DNA of 35,301 bases from assembly GCA_037442205.1 (NCBI GenBank), contig JBBIQS010000083.1, forward strand, positions 1-35,301. The letters run 5' to 3'. Source of the stretch: JBBIQS01 sp037442205. GTDB lineage: Bacteria; Myxococcota; Myxococcia; Myxococcales; UBA5297. The notes under the pieces are model-generated. The model was not told the DNA's origin, made no database searches, and was given only the letters and a program-made list of their open reading frames with translations. Below are positions 17,282-24,504 of the stretch, in pieces (positions within the stretch are counted from its first letter, which is position 1; each line of letters opens with the position of its first letter). A program made the translations under genes and the position numbers.

Positions 17282-17382
17282 GCGTGAAAATGGCGGTGCC
17301 CATCCTTTGGCCACGAGCCAACTCAGTGCGCCGGTGTGCCGACCGCGCACCGGCGAGGGCTGGACAGGGGGAGGGGACAATA

Positions 17383-17793
17383 ATGAAGACGCTCATCAAG
17401 CTGGCGACCGCGGCAGCAATGACGATGCTCCTGGCTTCGACCGCTCAAGCCGTTTCTCAGGCCAACCAGCAGGCCTGCTCGGACCTCAAGCAGCTCCAGG
17501 GCGCGATCTCGAACTTCAAGGGAATGAGCTCCGACGCCACCAAGGCCCAGATGCGGGACGGGGCGAAGTCGGTGATTCGCGACGCCCAGACCTTCGTCGA
17601 TTCGGCTGAGCTGGCGGCCCCGAAGCAGACCAACGACGTGGTCTCGTCGCTGCAGAAGCTGCGCAGCGACTACCAGAACCTGCCGGCCTCGACCTCCATC
17701 GCCGAGGCGAGGAACCTGCTCCAGGGCGACACGGATCAAGTGCGCATGAAGGCCGAGGCGCTCAAGGACAAGCTGGCCTGCGGCCAGAAGTAG
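17383..17793 (+). CDS. small secreted helical protein
   Basis: A 136-residue protein begins with a clear signal peptide (MKTLIKLATAAAMTMLLAS, cleavage after TAQA). The mature part is almost entirely predicted helix, rich in Gln, Ala, Lys and Asp (QACSDLKQLQGAISNFKG; AQTFVDSAELAAPKQTNDVV). It has one cysteine near each end (QQACSD and LACGQK), which could form a disulfide closing a helical bundle. The ribosome binding site is very G-rich (GGGGGAGGGG). It is bracketed by hairpins on both sides, so it is probably a monocistronic, possibly abundant, periplasmic protein. The family is not recognised. Confidence 0.8.
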   Translation: MKTLIKLATAAAMTMLLASTAQAVSQANQQACSDLKQLQGAISNFKGMSSDATKAQMRDGAKSVIRDAQTFVDSAELAAPKQTNDVVSSLQKLRSDYQNLPASTSIAEARNLLQGDTDQVRMKAEALKDKLACGQK

Positions 17794-17821
17794 CGGCGCC
17801 GGCCCGACGATCGGAGCGCAC

Positions 17822-17853
17822 GACTCCCACCGATCGAAAGCTCGGTGGGAGTC
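17822..17853 (+). terminator. terminator hairpin with perfect 12-bp stem
   Basis: GACTCCCACCGA (17822-17833) is exactly complementary to TCGGTGGGAGTC (17842-17853), with an 8-base loop. It begins 29 bp after the small secreted-protein stop codon. The trailing sequence is CTCATGC, so the T-tract is weak, but the stem is very strong. Confidence 0.7.
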
Positions 17854-17976
17854 CTCATGCGCCCCGGGTCTCGCTGTGCGGCGGTCCGCGCCGGGGCGCG
17901 AAGGCGAGCCTGGCGCTCGCCATCCTGCTACCAATGGTCCTGCCCGGCCGCCGCCGGGCCCAACCCGGGGGCCTCC

Positions 17977-18765
17977 TTGAGCCGCTACTTCCTCGCCGCA
18001 GCCGCGCTTTTGACCGCCGCGCCCGCCGCGGCCCAGTACACCAACTCCTACGGCTACACCTTCAACAACCCCATCTCCGCCAGCATCAACTCGATGATGT
18101 GGAGCCGGCTCAACGACCGGCTCCTCTACAAGTCGATGCTCAAGAAGCAGGGCTACGGCGACGCCCAGCTCGACGCGATGAGCACCTCCGAGCTGGAGGC
18201 GGCGCTGACCGGCGGGGCCAAGAAGGCGACCGGCGAGGCGAAGAAGCCGGCGCCCCCCGCGGCGGCGCGCTTCAAGCCGGCGAAGAAGCGGCTGCTGCTC
18301 ACGTCGCTGGCGGCGGCGCTGACCAAGGATCCGGCGCAGCAGCGGGCGCTGGTCGAGGTCTTCGAGGCCGGCCTCAAGGCCTACGAGGCCGAGGCCTCCA
18401 AGGACGGCCTGGCCAACGACCTGGGCGGCGCCACCGCCTTCTTCCTCGGGGTGGCCTGGTTCGTCTTCCACGACGGACAGGAGCCCGACTCCGACGGCCT
18501 GACCCGGGTCGCCCGCCAGCTGCAGCTGCTGTTCGACACCCCGGAGGTGCGCAAGGTCGCCGACGCCGACAAGCAGCGCTTCTACGAGCTGCTGGTGGGC
18601 ATGGGCACCTGGCTCGGGGCGGCCTGGCAGCAGGCGAGCGCCGACGGCGACGAGGCCACCAAGGCCCAGCTCAAGGAGGCCGCCGCGGCGGTCCTCCAGG
18701 GCTACCTCAAGGTCGAGCCGTCGAAGATCCGGATTACTTCCGCCGGGTTGGAGCTCGACAAGTAG
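17977..18765 (+). CDS. secreted protein of unknown function (DUF6683-like)
   Basis: This is a 262-residue protein if started at TTG 17977. That start gives an immediate signal peptide (LSRYFLAAAALLTAAPAAAQ), follows a GGGGG element and avoids overlap with the preceding terminator. An upstream in-frame ATG at 17845 sits inside that hairpin and would add an Arg/Cys-rich stretch unlike a signal peptide. Mature residues about 20-75 (YTNSYGYTFNNPISASINSM, YKSMLKKQGYGDAQLDAMS) and the helical remainder recall DUF6683 proteins, though I am not certain. A Lys/Ala/Pro linker separates the N-terminal part from a helical C-terminal domain (FFLGVAWFVFHDGQEPDSDG). The function is unknown. Confidence 0.72.
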   Translation: MSRYFLAAAALLTAAPAAAQYTNSYGYTFNNPISASINSMMWSRLNDRLLYKSMLKKQGYGDAQLDAMSTSELEAALTGGAKKATGEAKKPAPPAAARFKPAKKRLLLTSLAAALTKDPAQQRALVEVFEAGLKAYEAEASKDGLANDLGGATAFFLGVAWFVFHDGQEPDSDGLTRVARQLQLLFDTPEVRKVADADKQRFYELLVGMGTWLGAAWQQASADGDEATKAQLKEAAAAVLQGYLKVEPSKIRITSAGLELDK

Positions 18766-18865
18766 GCGGACCGGCCCGCCCAGGCCCGCTCGGCAAATCT
18801 CCGGCGACGGCGATGTCGATCTCGCGCCCCGCCGTTCGTGTAGTGGCCAGAAGGAGGAAGAATCC

Positions 18866-19222
18866 ATGAAGCGATACCTGCTGACCATCTACCAACCCGA
18901 CGGCGACCCGCCCCCCTCGGTAAACCTGGAGAAGATCATGCGCGACGTCGGGGCGGTGAATCAGGAGATGCAGAAGGCCGGGGTGTGGGTCTTCTCCGAC
19001 GGCCTGTTCCCGGCCAGCAGCTCCACGGTGGTGCGGGTGAAGGACGGCCAGGCCCTGCTGACCGACGGCCCGTACCTCGAGGGCAAGGAGCACGTGGGCG
19101 GGCTGTATGTCATCAAGGTGCCGGACCTCGACGCGGCGCTGCAGTGGAGCAGAAAGGTCGCGCGCGCCCTGACCCTGCCGATCGAGGTCAGGCCGTTCCA
19201 GGGGCACAACGAGAACCCCTGA
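18866..19222 (+). CDS. YCII-domain (DGPF-type) protein coupled to the ECF sigma factor
   Basis: A 118-residue protein follows a strong Shine-Dalgarno (AAGGAGGAAG) and begins MKRYLLTIYQPDGDPPP. The signature TDGPYLEGKEHVGGLYVI around D67 is the DGPF-type YCII motif, here with Tyr in place of the usual Phe. Its ferredoxin-like alpha/beta fold and length (about 110-120) fit. Such proteins are characteristically encoded next to ECF42-type sigma factors and are thought to act in the same pathway; their biochemical role is unsettled. The stop codon overlaps the start of the sigma factor gene (TGATG at 19220-19224), indicating translational coupling. Confidence 0.92.
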   Translation: MKRYLLTIYQPDGDPPPSVNLEKIMRDVGAVNQEMQKAGVWVFSDGLFPASSSTVVRVKDGQALLTDGPYLEGKEHVGGLYVIKVPDLDAALQWSRKVARALTLPIEVRPFQGHNENP

Positions 19223-20451
19223 TGGCGCCGACCCGGCGCGACGTCGAGCGGGTCTTCCGCGCGCAGTACGCCCGCGCGGTGGCGGTCCTGGTGCGCGCCT
19301 TCGGTGACATCGACCTGGCCGAAGAAGCGGTGCAGGAGGCGTTCGCCATCGCGCTGCAGCGCTGGCCGACCGCGGGGCTGCCGCCCAGCCCCGCGGGTTG
19401 GATCATCGCCACCGCCAAGAACCGCGCGATCGATCGCCTCCGCCGCGAAGCCACCCGCGCCCAGCGCCAGTCCCAGGCAGCCCTGCTCCAGGCGCCCGAC
19501 GAGCCGGTCGAGGAGGAGGGTCCCGTGCGCGACGACCTGCTGCGCCTGATCTTCGTCTGCTGCCACCCGGCGCTCTCGCCGCAGGCGCAAGTGGCGCTGA
19601 CGCTGCGGCTGCTCGGAGGCCTGACCACCGCCGAGATCGCCCGCGCCTTCCTGGTCCCCGAGCCGACGATGGCCCAGCGCCTGGTCCGGGCCAAGGGGAA
19701 GATCCGCGACGCGGCGATCCCCTTCCGCGTCCCCGGCGAATCGGAGCTGCCCGAGCGCCTGAACGCGGTGCTGGCGGTCGCGTACCTGATCTTCAACGAG
19801 GGCTACACCGCGACCTCCGGCGATCAGCTCTCGCGCGAGGAGCTGTGCGCCGAGGCCATCCGACTCGGCCGCCTGCTCGCCCGGCTGCTGCCGGACGAAC
19901 CCGAGGTGCTGGGGCTGTTGGCGCTGATGCTGCTGGCCGAATCGCGCCGCGCAGCGCGCACCGATGACCGCGGCGAGCTCGTCCCCCTGCCCGAGCAGGA
20001 TCGCTCGCGGTGGCATCGCGGCCTGGTCGCCGAGGGCCAGTCGCTGGTGCGCGAGTGCCTGCGGAGGAATCGGCCGGGGCCGTTCCAGCTGCAGGCCGCC
20101 GTCCAGGCGGTCCACTGCGATGCCGCCGACGCCGCGGCCACCGACTGGCGGCAGATCGTCCGCCTCTACGATCACCTGATGACCCTGGCGCCGAACCCGG
20201 TGGTGGCGCTCAACCGCGCGGTGGCGGTCGCCGAGCTGGAGGGCGCCGCCGCCGGCCTCGCCCTGGTCGACCGCCTGGGCCCCGAGCTCGACGGCTATCA
20301 CCTCCTCCACGCGGTGCGCGCCGACCTCCTGCGCCGACTCGGGCGAGCTGCGGAGGCGGCGCAGGCTTACGACGCCGCGCTCGCCCGCGCTGAGAACGAG
20401 GTCGAGAGCGCATTTCTGAGGCGGCGGCGGAGATCGCTCGAGCCGAGCTGA
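19222..20451 (+). CDS. ECF42-type RNA polymerase sigma factor with C-terminal extension
   Basis: This 409-residue protein starts at the ATG that overlaps the YCII stop. Sigma region 2 is at about 8-80 (VFRAQYARAVAVLVRAFGD, LAEEAVQEAFAIALQRWP, NRAIDRLRR). Sigma region 4 is at about 113-165 (LSPQAQVALTLRLLGGLTTAEIA is the helix-turn-helix, followed by MAQRLVRAKGKIR). A long C-terminal extension covers about 180-409, including LIFNEGYTATSGDQLSREEL, the conserved first part of the DUF6596/ECF42 extension, and TPR-like helices (VVALNRAVAVAELEGAAAGL). ECF42 factors usually lack a classical anti-sigma factor and are thought to be controlled through this extension; none is seen here. Confidence 0.95.
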   Translation: MAPTRRDVERVFRAQYARAVAVLVRAFGDIDLAEEAVQEAFAIALQRWPTAGLPPSPAGWIIATAKNRAIDRLRREATRAQRQSQAALLQAPDEPVEEEGPVRDDLLRLIFVCCHPALSPQAQVALTLRLLGGLTTAEIARAFLVPEPTMAQRLVRAKGKIRDAAIPFRVPGESELPERLNAVLAVAYLIFNEGYTATSGDQLSREELCAEAIRLGRLLARLLPDEPEVLGLLALMLLAESRRAARTDDRGELVPLPEQDRSRWHRGLVAEGQSLVRECLRRNRPGPFQLQAAVQAVHCDAADAAATDWRQIVRLYDHLMTLAPNPVVALNRAVAVAELEGAAAGLALVDRLGPELDGYHLLHAVRADLLRRLGRAAEAAQAYDAALARAENEVESAFLRRRRRSLEPS

Positions 20452-20468
20452 CCGCTGCCGGCGCACGG

Positions 20469-20518
20469 CCGAGGCAGCCTCGGTGCCGGTTCCAAGGCGG
20501 AGGGCGAATCGGCCCTCC
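20469..20518. terminator. two hairpins between convergent genes
   Basis: CCGAGG-CAG-CCTCGG (20469-20483) and GGAGGGC-GAATCG-GCCCTCC (20499-20518) are both perfect. They sit in the 79-bp gap between the sigma factor and the convergent kinase gene and probably terminate both transcripts. No long T-tract is present. Confidence 0.5.
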
Positions 20519-20530
20519 CAAGCCCTCCGG

Positions 20531-23332
20531 CTATGGCGAGCCCGCGGTCCACGGCTCGGCCTCCACCCTCTCCGGCCGCAACGACGGCGCCTGGGCGAGC
20601 AGCTGGGCGAGGAGGTTCATGTCGGGCGGCTTGGCCAGGTGGAAGTCGAACCCGGCCGCCCTGGCCCTCTCGATGTCTTCCAGGCGAGCGTGTCCGCTGA
20701 GCGCGACCAGGGTGAGCTCCCGGAGCTGCGGGTCCGCGCGGATCGCCTGGGCAAGGTCGTGGCACTCGGTCCCCGGCAGCCCGAGGCCGCAGAGCACGAA
20801 CTCCGGCAGGAAGGCGCGCGCCTTCGCCACTCCCTCGGCGCCGCTCTCGGCAACCTCGACCCGGTGCCCGCTCAGCTCCAGCGCCGCCCTGAGGCTCTCG
20901 GCCACGTCGCGGTCGTCCTCGATCAGCAGCACCCGCCGGCTGACGGGCGCCGGCGCGGCAGCCGGCACGGTGGGGCGCTCTGCCTCCGGCACGCCGAGCG
21001 GCAGCCGAATCACCAACTCGGCTCCCTTGCCGCTGCCCTCGCTGAACGCGCTCGCGCTCCCGCCGTGCAGCTCGACCAGGCTCTTCACCAGCGCCAGCCC
21101 CAGCCCCAGCCCGCCCCTGCTCTTCTCCAGCGTCTCCTGCCCCTGCAGAAACGGCTCGAACACCCGGGTCAGCAGCGCCGGGCTGATCCCCGCGCCGGTG
21201 TCCTGGACGCGCAGGATCGCCTTCCCGTCCTGTTCCTCGAGCGTGACGGTGGTCCGCCCGCCCTTGGGCGTGAACTTGGCCGCGTTGGACAGCAGGTTGC
21301 CGACCACCTGGGCCAGCCGGGTCGGGTCGCCGTTCAGCGGCAGCGAATGCCCGGCCCGCCGCAACTCGAGCGCGATCCCGTTCTGGGCGAACAGCCCGCG
21401 GTGGTCCTCCACCGTCCGCTGCACCAGCCGCTCCAGGTCGATCGGCTCCTTCTGGATGCGGATCTTGCCGCGGGCGATGCGGCTCACGTCCAGCAGGTCG
21501 TCGACCAGCTTGGTCAGGTGATCGACCTGGCGCTCGATGACCCCCTGGGCGCGCTTGGCCTGGGCCCCGCCCGGCGGCGCCCGGCCCAGGACGTAGACGC
21601 CGTTGCGCACCGCGGTGAGCGGGTTGCGCAGCTCGTGCGACAGCATCGCCAGGAACTCGTTCTTGCGCCGGTCGGCGACCTCGAGCCCCTTGCGCGCCAG
21701 CACGCTGTCGGTGATCTCCCAGGCCAGCAGGAGCACCGCCGCTCTCCCGCCCTCGGGCGGCAGCGGCAGGATCTCGGCGTTCCACCAGCTCTCGGCCTTG
21801 CCCGGGACCGGGGTCTCGAACTCCCGCAGCTGCGCCGATTCGCCGGTCTCCGTCGCGCGCCGGACCATCGCCTCGAGGCTGCGCCGGAATGGCTCGGGGA
21901 AGAAGGCGTCGGCGCTGCGCCCGACCAGCGGGGAGACGTTCCCGGCGATCGCCTCGAAGGCCGGGTTGACCATCACGAAGCTCAGGTCGGCGGCGTGGAT
22001 GACCGCGATCGCCACCGGCGCATGCTCGACCAGCCGGGCGAGGAAGTCGGCTTGCCGCCGCTGCTCCTGCTCGCTCCTGCGCAGCGCCTCCTCCGTCCGC
22101 TTGCGCTCGGAGTTGTCGCGGAACAGGGCCCAGGTCCCCACGATCTCCCCGCGCTCGTTGGTGCGCGCCCACAGCCGCATGGTGATCGGGATCGGGGTGC
22201 CGTCCCTGCGCAGGTACTCCTTCTCGTACTCGTCGGAGAAGCCGCGGGCGGCGATCTGGTCGCGGCGGATGGCGGCGTCGATGGCGTGCCAGCGCTCGGG
22301 GGTCAGCTCCGGGTAGGTGCGGGCCCGCAGCTCCTCGAGCGTGTAGCCCAACAGCTGCTGCGCCGCCGGGTTGGCCTCGAGCAGCCGCCCGGTCAGGTCG
22401 CTGGCGAGGATGCCCTCGTAGCTCGATTCGTAGAGGTTGCGGTACCACTGTTCGCGCTGGCGAAGCTGCTCCTCGGCCTGCCGGCGAAGCTGGTCGGCGC
22501 TCTCGAGGCGCCGCGAGAGCGCCATGACGACGGCCCCGAGCACGAAGATCAGCACCAGCGAGTGCACCGCCGCGCCGAGGCGGGGCCCGATCCAGCCCGC
22601 GCTCTCGGCCAGGGCGGCCAGGATGTCGACCCCGGGCGGCGCCAGAATCGCCAGGAAGATCAGGCGCCTGGCGAGGTGTCCGCCTGCCCCTTCTGCCACG
22701 AGCACCCCGGAGATGCGTTCGCAGGCCGTGAGGAACAGCCCCACCGCGACCAGCAGGAAGGCGATCGAGGTGTTGGCCGCCATGCTGGTGGTCTTGGCGA
22801 CGGCGAAGAGCTCGGGAACGGCGTAGAGGTAGCCGGCGAAGGCCAGGTAGTCCCCGGCGAAGACGAGCAAGGCCAGCACGCGCGACGCCTTGGGGGCGGC
22901 GCCCAGCAGCGCGATCCCGGTTCCCAGTAGCACCAGGAACACGGCCGTGTTGCCGCCCATCCGGCCCGGAAACTTCTCGCCGCTCAGCTCGACGGAGTGG
23001 GGGAAGAGGAGCCGATCGACCCCGAGGTTGGCGTGGAGGAGGTACTCGAGGAAGAAGACCAGGCCGATGGCGGCGGCGCCGAGGGAGAGGGCGACGGCGG
23101 CGGGCGGGGCGGCCTTCCGCTCGGACCAGCGCAGCGCCAGCGCCGAGGCCAACAGCAGCATCGCCACCGCGGTGAAGGGCATCATCGGCGTCTGGCGGGC
23201 GACGAACGACTTGAGCCCATCGCTGTTCATCAGCCAGCCGAGGATGTCGGCGGCCGCAATGAGCGCCGCCAGCAACGCGGCGAGCCTGACGCCGGTTCGA
23301 AACGTCCTCTCGGGTGCCAACAGAGCGCGCAC
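20531..23332 (-). CDS. membrane-bound hybrid histidine kinase with a degenerate receiver
   Basis: This is a 933-residue protein from GTG 23332, chosen because AGGAAGAGAGG lies 8 bp upstream. A longer frame starting with TTG at 23506 lacks a ribosome binding site. The first roughly 290 residues hold about eight hydrophobic helices (VRLAALLAALIAAADILGW; TAVFLVLLGTGIALL). A short coiled linker (ADQLRRQAEEQLRQRE) leads to two PAS domains (EGILASDLTGRLLEANPAA; AIAVIHAADLSFVMVNPAF). HisKA carries FLAMLSHELRNPLTAV with phospho-acceptor His566. The HATPase has its N box (VVGNLLSNAAKF), G1 (DTGAGI) and G2 (GGLGLGLALVK). The C-terminal receiver has the acidic pair (LLIEDDRDV) and conserved Lys (HLAKPPD), but reads VLCGLGLPG where the phosphoacceptor Asp should be, giving Gly849. 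The kinase looks active; its own receiver cannot be phosphorylated in the usual way. Confidence 0.93.
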   Translation of the reverse strand: MRALLAPERTFRTGVRLAALLAALIAAADILGWLMNSDGLKSFVARQTPMMPFTAVAMLLLASALALRWSERKAAPPAAVALSLGAAAIGLVFFLEYLLHANLGVDRLLFPHSVELSGEKFPGRMGGNTAVFLVLLGTGIALLGAAPKASRVLALLVFAGDYLAFAGYLYAVPELFAVAKTTSMAANTSIAFLLVAVGLFLTACERISGVLVAEGAGGHLARRLIFLAILAPPGVDILAALAESAGWIGPRLGAAVHSLVLIFVLGAVVMALSRRLESADQLRRQAEEQLRQREQWYRNLYESSYEGILASDLTGRLLEANPAAQQLLGYTLEELRARTYPELTPERWHAIDAAIRRDQIAARGFSDEYEKEYLRRDGTPIPITMRLWARTNERGEIVGTWALFRDNSERKRTEEALRRSEQEQRRQADFLARLVEHAPVAIAVIHAADLSFVMVNPAFEAIAGNVSPLVGRSADAFFPEPFRRSLEAMVRRATETGESAQLREFETPVPGKAESWWNAEILPLPPEGGRAAVLLLAWEITDSVLARKGLEVADRRKNEFLAMLSHELRNPLTAVRNGVYVLGRAPPGGAQAKRAQGVIERQVDHLTKLVDDLLDVSRIARGKIRIQKEPIDLERLVQRTVEDHRGLFAQNGIALELRRAGHSLPLNGDPTRLAQVVGNLLSNAAKFTPKGGRTTVTLEEQDGKAILRVQDTGAGISPALLTRVFEPFLQGQETLEKSRGGLGLGLALVKSLVELHGGSASAFSEGSGKGAELVIRLPLGVPEAERPTVPAAAPAPVSRRVLLIEDDRDVAESLRAALELSGHRVEVAESGAEGVAKARAFLPEFVLCGLGLPGTECHDLAQAIRADPQLRELTLVALSGHARLEDIERARAAGFDFHLAKPPDMNLLAQLLAQAPSLRPERVEAEPWTAGSP

Positions 23333-23340
23333 GAGGACTG

Positions 23341-23351
23341 CCTCTCTTCCT
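23341..23351 (-). promoter_or_regulatory. Shine-Dalgarno deciding the GTG start of the hybrid kinase
   Basis: The minus strand reads AGGAAGAGAGG, followed by 8 bases and then GTG at 23332. The alternative TTG at 23506 has no such element. Confidence 0.6.
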
Positions 23352-23611
23352 GATGCTGCGTCCTCGGAGACGGGAAGATAAGCAGCGGCGATCGCCCTCC
23401 AAGCCCATGCCGCGAGGCGCCGGTGGACGGGGCCGGCCTCGACAGCCGCCCGGTAGAGACCCGCCCTGCCGCCCAGTCTCCAGCCCAAAGACGAGGAGCT
23501 GTGCAAGCAGCTCGATATGCGGCTGGGCGAGCGGAGGGCGATTGCGCGCGAGAACGCTCCGCCTCAGCGAGCGGCGCGGAGGGGGCAGACCCGGAGAGCT
23601 GGTCAGGGACG

Positions 23612-24418
23612 CTAGGCCGCCGCGCTCTCGCGATCCTCGGCCACCGTCTTGGCCGCCAGCACCGCGGCGGTGCGCCGGGGCAGGAAGCGCACGAACCAGG
23701 CGGTGAGGGCGTTGAGCCAGCCCGGCACCACGCTCCCCTTGCCGCGCAGCATCGCCTGGACCCCGATCCGCGCCACCTCCTCGGCGGTCATCTGCGTCGC
23801 CCGCTGCAGCTTGCTCGGCTTCTGGCCGGCGACCTGGAAGAACTCGGTCACCGTCACCCCGGGGCAGAGGGCGGTGCAGCTGACCCCGGTCCCGGCCAGC
23901 TCGACGTTGAGGGCCTCGGCGAACTGCAGCACGTAGGACTTGGCGGCGCCGTAGGAGGCGTAGCTCGGGCAGGGCTGGAAGGCCCCGATCGAGCTGACCT
24001 GCAGGATGCGCCCGTAGCCCCGGGCGACCATCGGACCGACGAAGAGGTGGGTGAGGTGGGTGAGGGCCACCACGTCCACCTCCAGCATCTCGCGCTGCCG
24101 GGCCCAGGGCAGGTCGGCGAACTGGCCGTGCAGCCCGAAGCCGGCGTTGTTGATCAGGATGTCCACCGCCCGGCCCTGCAGCCGCTCGAACAGCGCCTGG
24201 GGAGCGCCGGAGCGGCCCAGGTCGCTGGCGATCACCTCGCAGGCCACCTGGTGCTTCTCGTCGAGCTCCTTGGCCAGGGTCTGCAGGCGGTCCTCCCGGC
24301 GGGCAACCAGGATCAGCGAGGCGCCGCGGGCGGCCAGCTCCCGGGCGATCCACTCGCCGATGCCGCTGGAGGCGCCGGTGACCAGCGCCGTCCTTCCCTT
24401 CAAGCTCGCGTCCGCCAT
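23612..24418 (-). CDS. short-chain dehydrogenase/reductase (classical SDR)
   Basis: A 268-residue cytoplasmic oxidoreductase starts at ATG 24418, preceded by AGGAGAG. Visible motifs: the Rossmann cofactor loop TGASSGIG at 14-21, with Arg40-Arg41 after the second strand favouring NADP(H); NNAG at 90-93; catalytic Ser143 (VSSIGA); and the Tyr156-x3-Lys160 pair (YGAAK). PGVTVTEF follows as in DltE/YciK-like SDRs. Length and motifs match the classical SDR family. The C-terminal roughly 60 residues include a hydrophobic stretch (VVPGWLNALTAWFVRFLP), as in SDRs acting on lipids or hydrophobic substrates. The substrate is unknown. It is flanked by large spacers, so it is likely transcribed alone. 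Confidence 0.95.
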   Translation of the reverse strand: MADASLKGRTALVTGASSGIGEWIARELAARGASLILVARREDRLQTLAKELDEKHQVACEVIASDLGRSGAPQALFERLQGRAVDILINNAGFGLHGQFADLPWARQREMLEVDVVALTHLTHLFVGPMVARGYGRILQVSSIGAFQPCPSYASYGAAKSYVLQFAEALNVELAGTGVSCTALCPGVTVTEFFQVAGQKPSKLQRATQMTAEEVARIGVQAMLRGKGSVVPGWLNALTAWFVRFLPRRTAAVLAAKTVAEDRESAAA

Positions 24419-24460
24419 GGTGTCTCTCCTGGTGTGGGGCGCGGAGCATATGCCGGTTGT

Positions 24461-24485
24461 CGCCGGGCCAGAAACCGGCCCGGCG
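24461..24485 (-). terminator. terminator-like hairpin after the MYXO-CTERM repeat-protein gene
   Basis: CGCCGGGCC and GGCCCGGCG form a perfect 9-bp stem around AGAAACC, 20 bp past the minus-strand stop at 24505. Its downstream side lacks a T-tract, so it is a probable but not certain terminator. Confidence 0.5.
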
Positions 24486-24504
24486 CGACTGACCGAGTCC
24501 CCGC

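Larger units (their letters stand above)
17057..17382. other. intergenic region with two hairpins
   Basis: This 326-bp spacer has no convincing gene. It contains a terminator-like stem just after the LamG gene (17079-17106) and a perfect 8-bp hairpin at 17262-17281. A purine-rich ribosome binding site for the next gene lies at about 17367-17376. The promoter of the next gene is presumably between 17285 and 17365, but no clear boxes were recognised. Confidence 0.5.
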
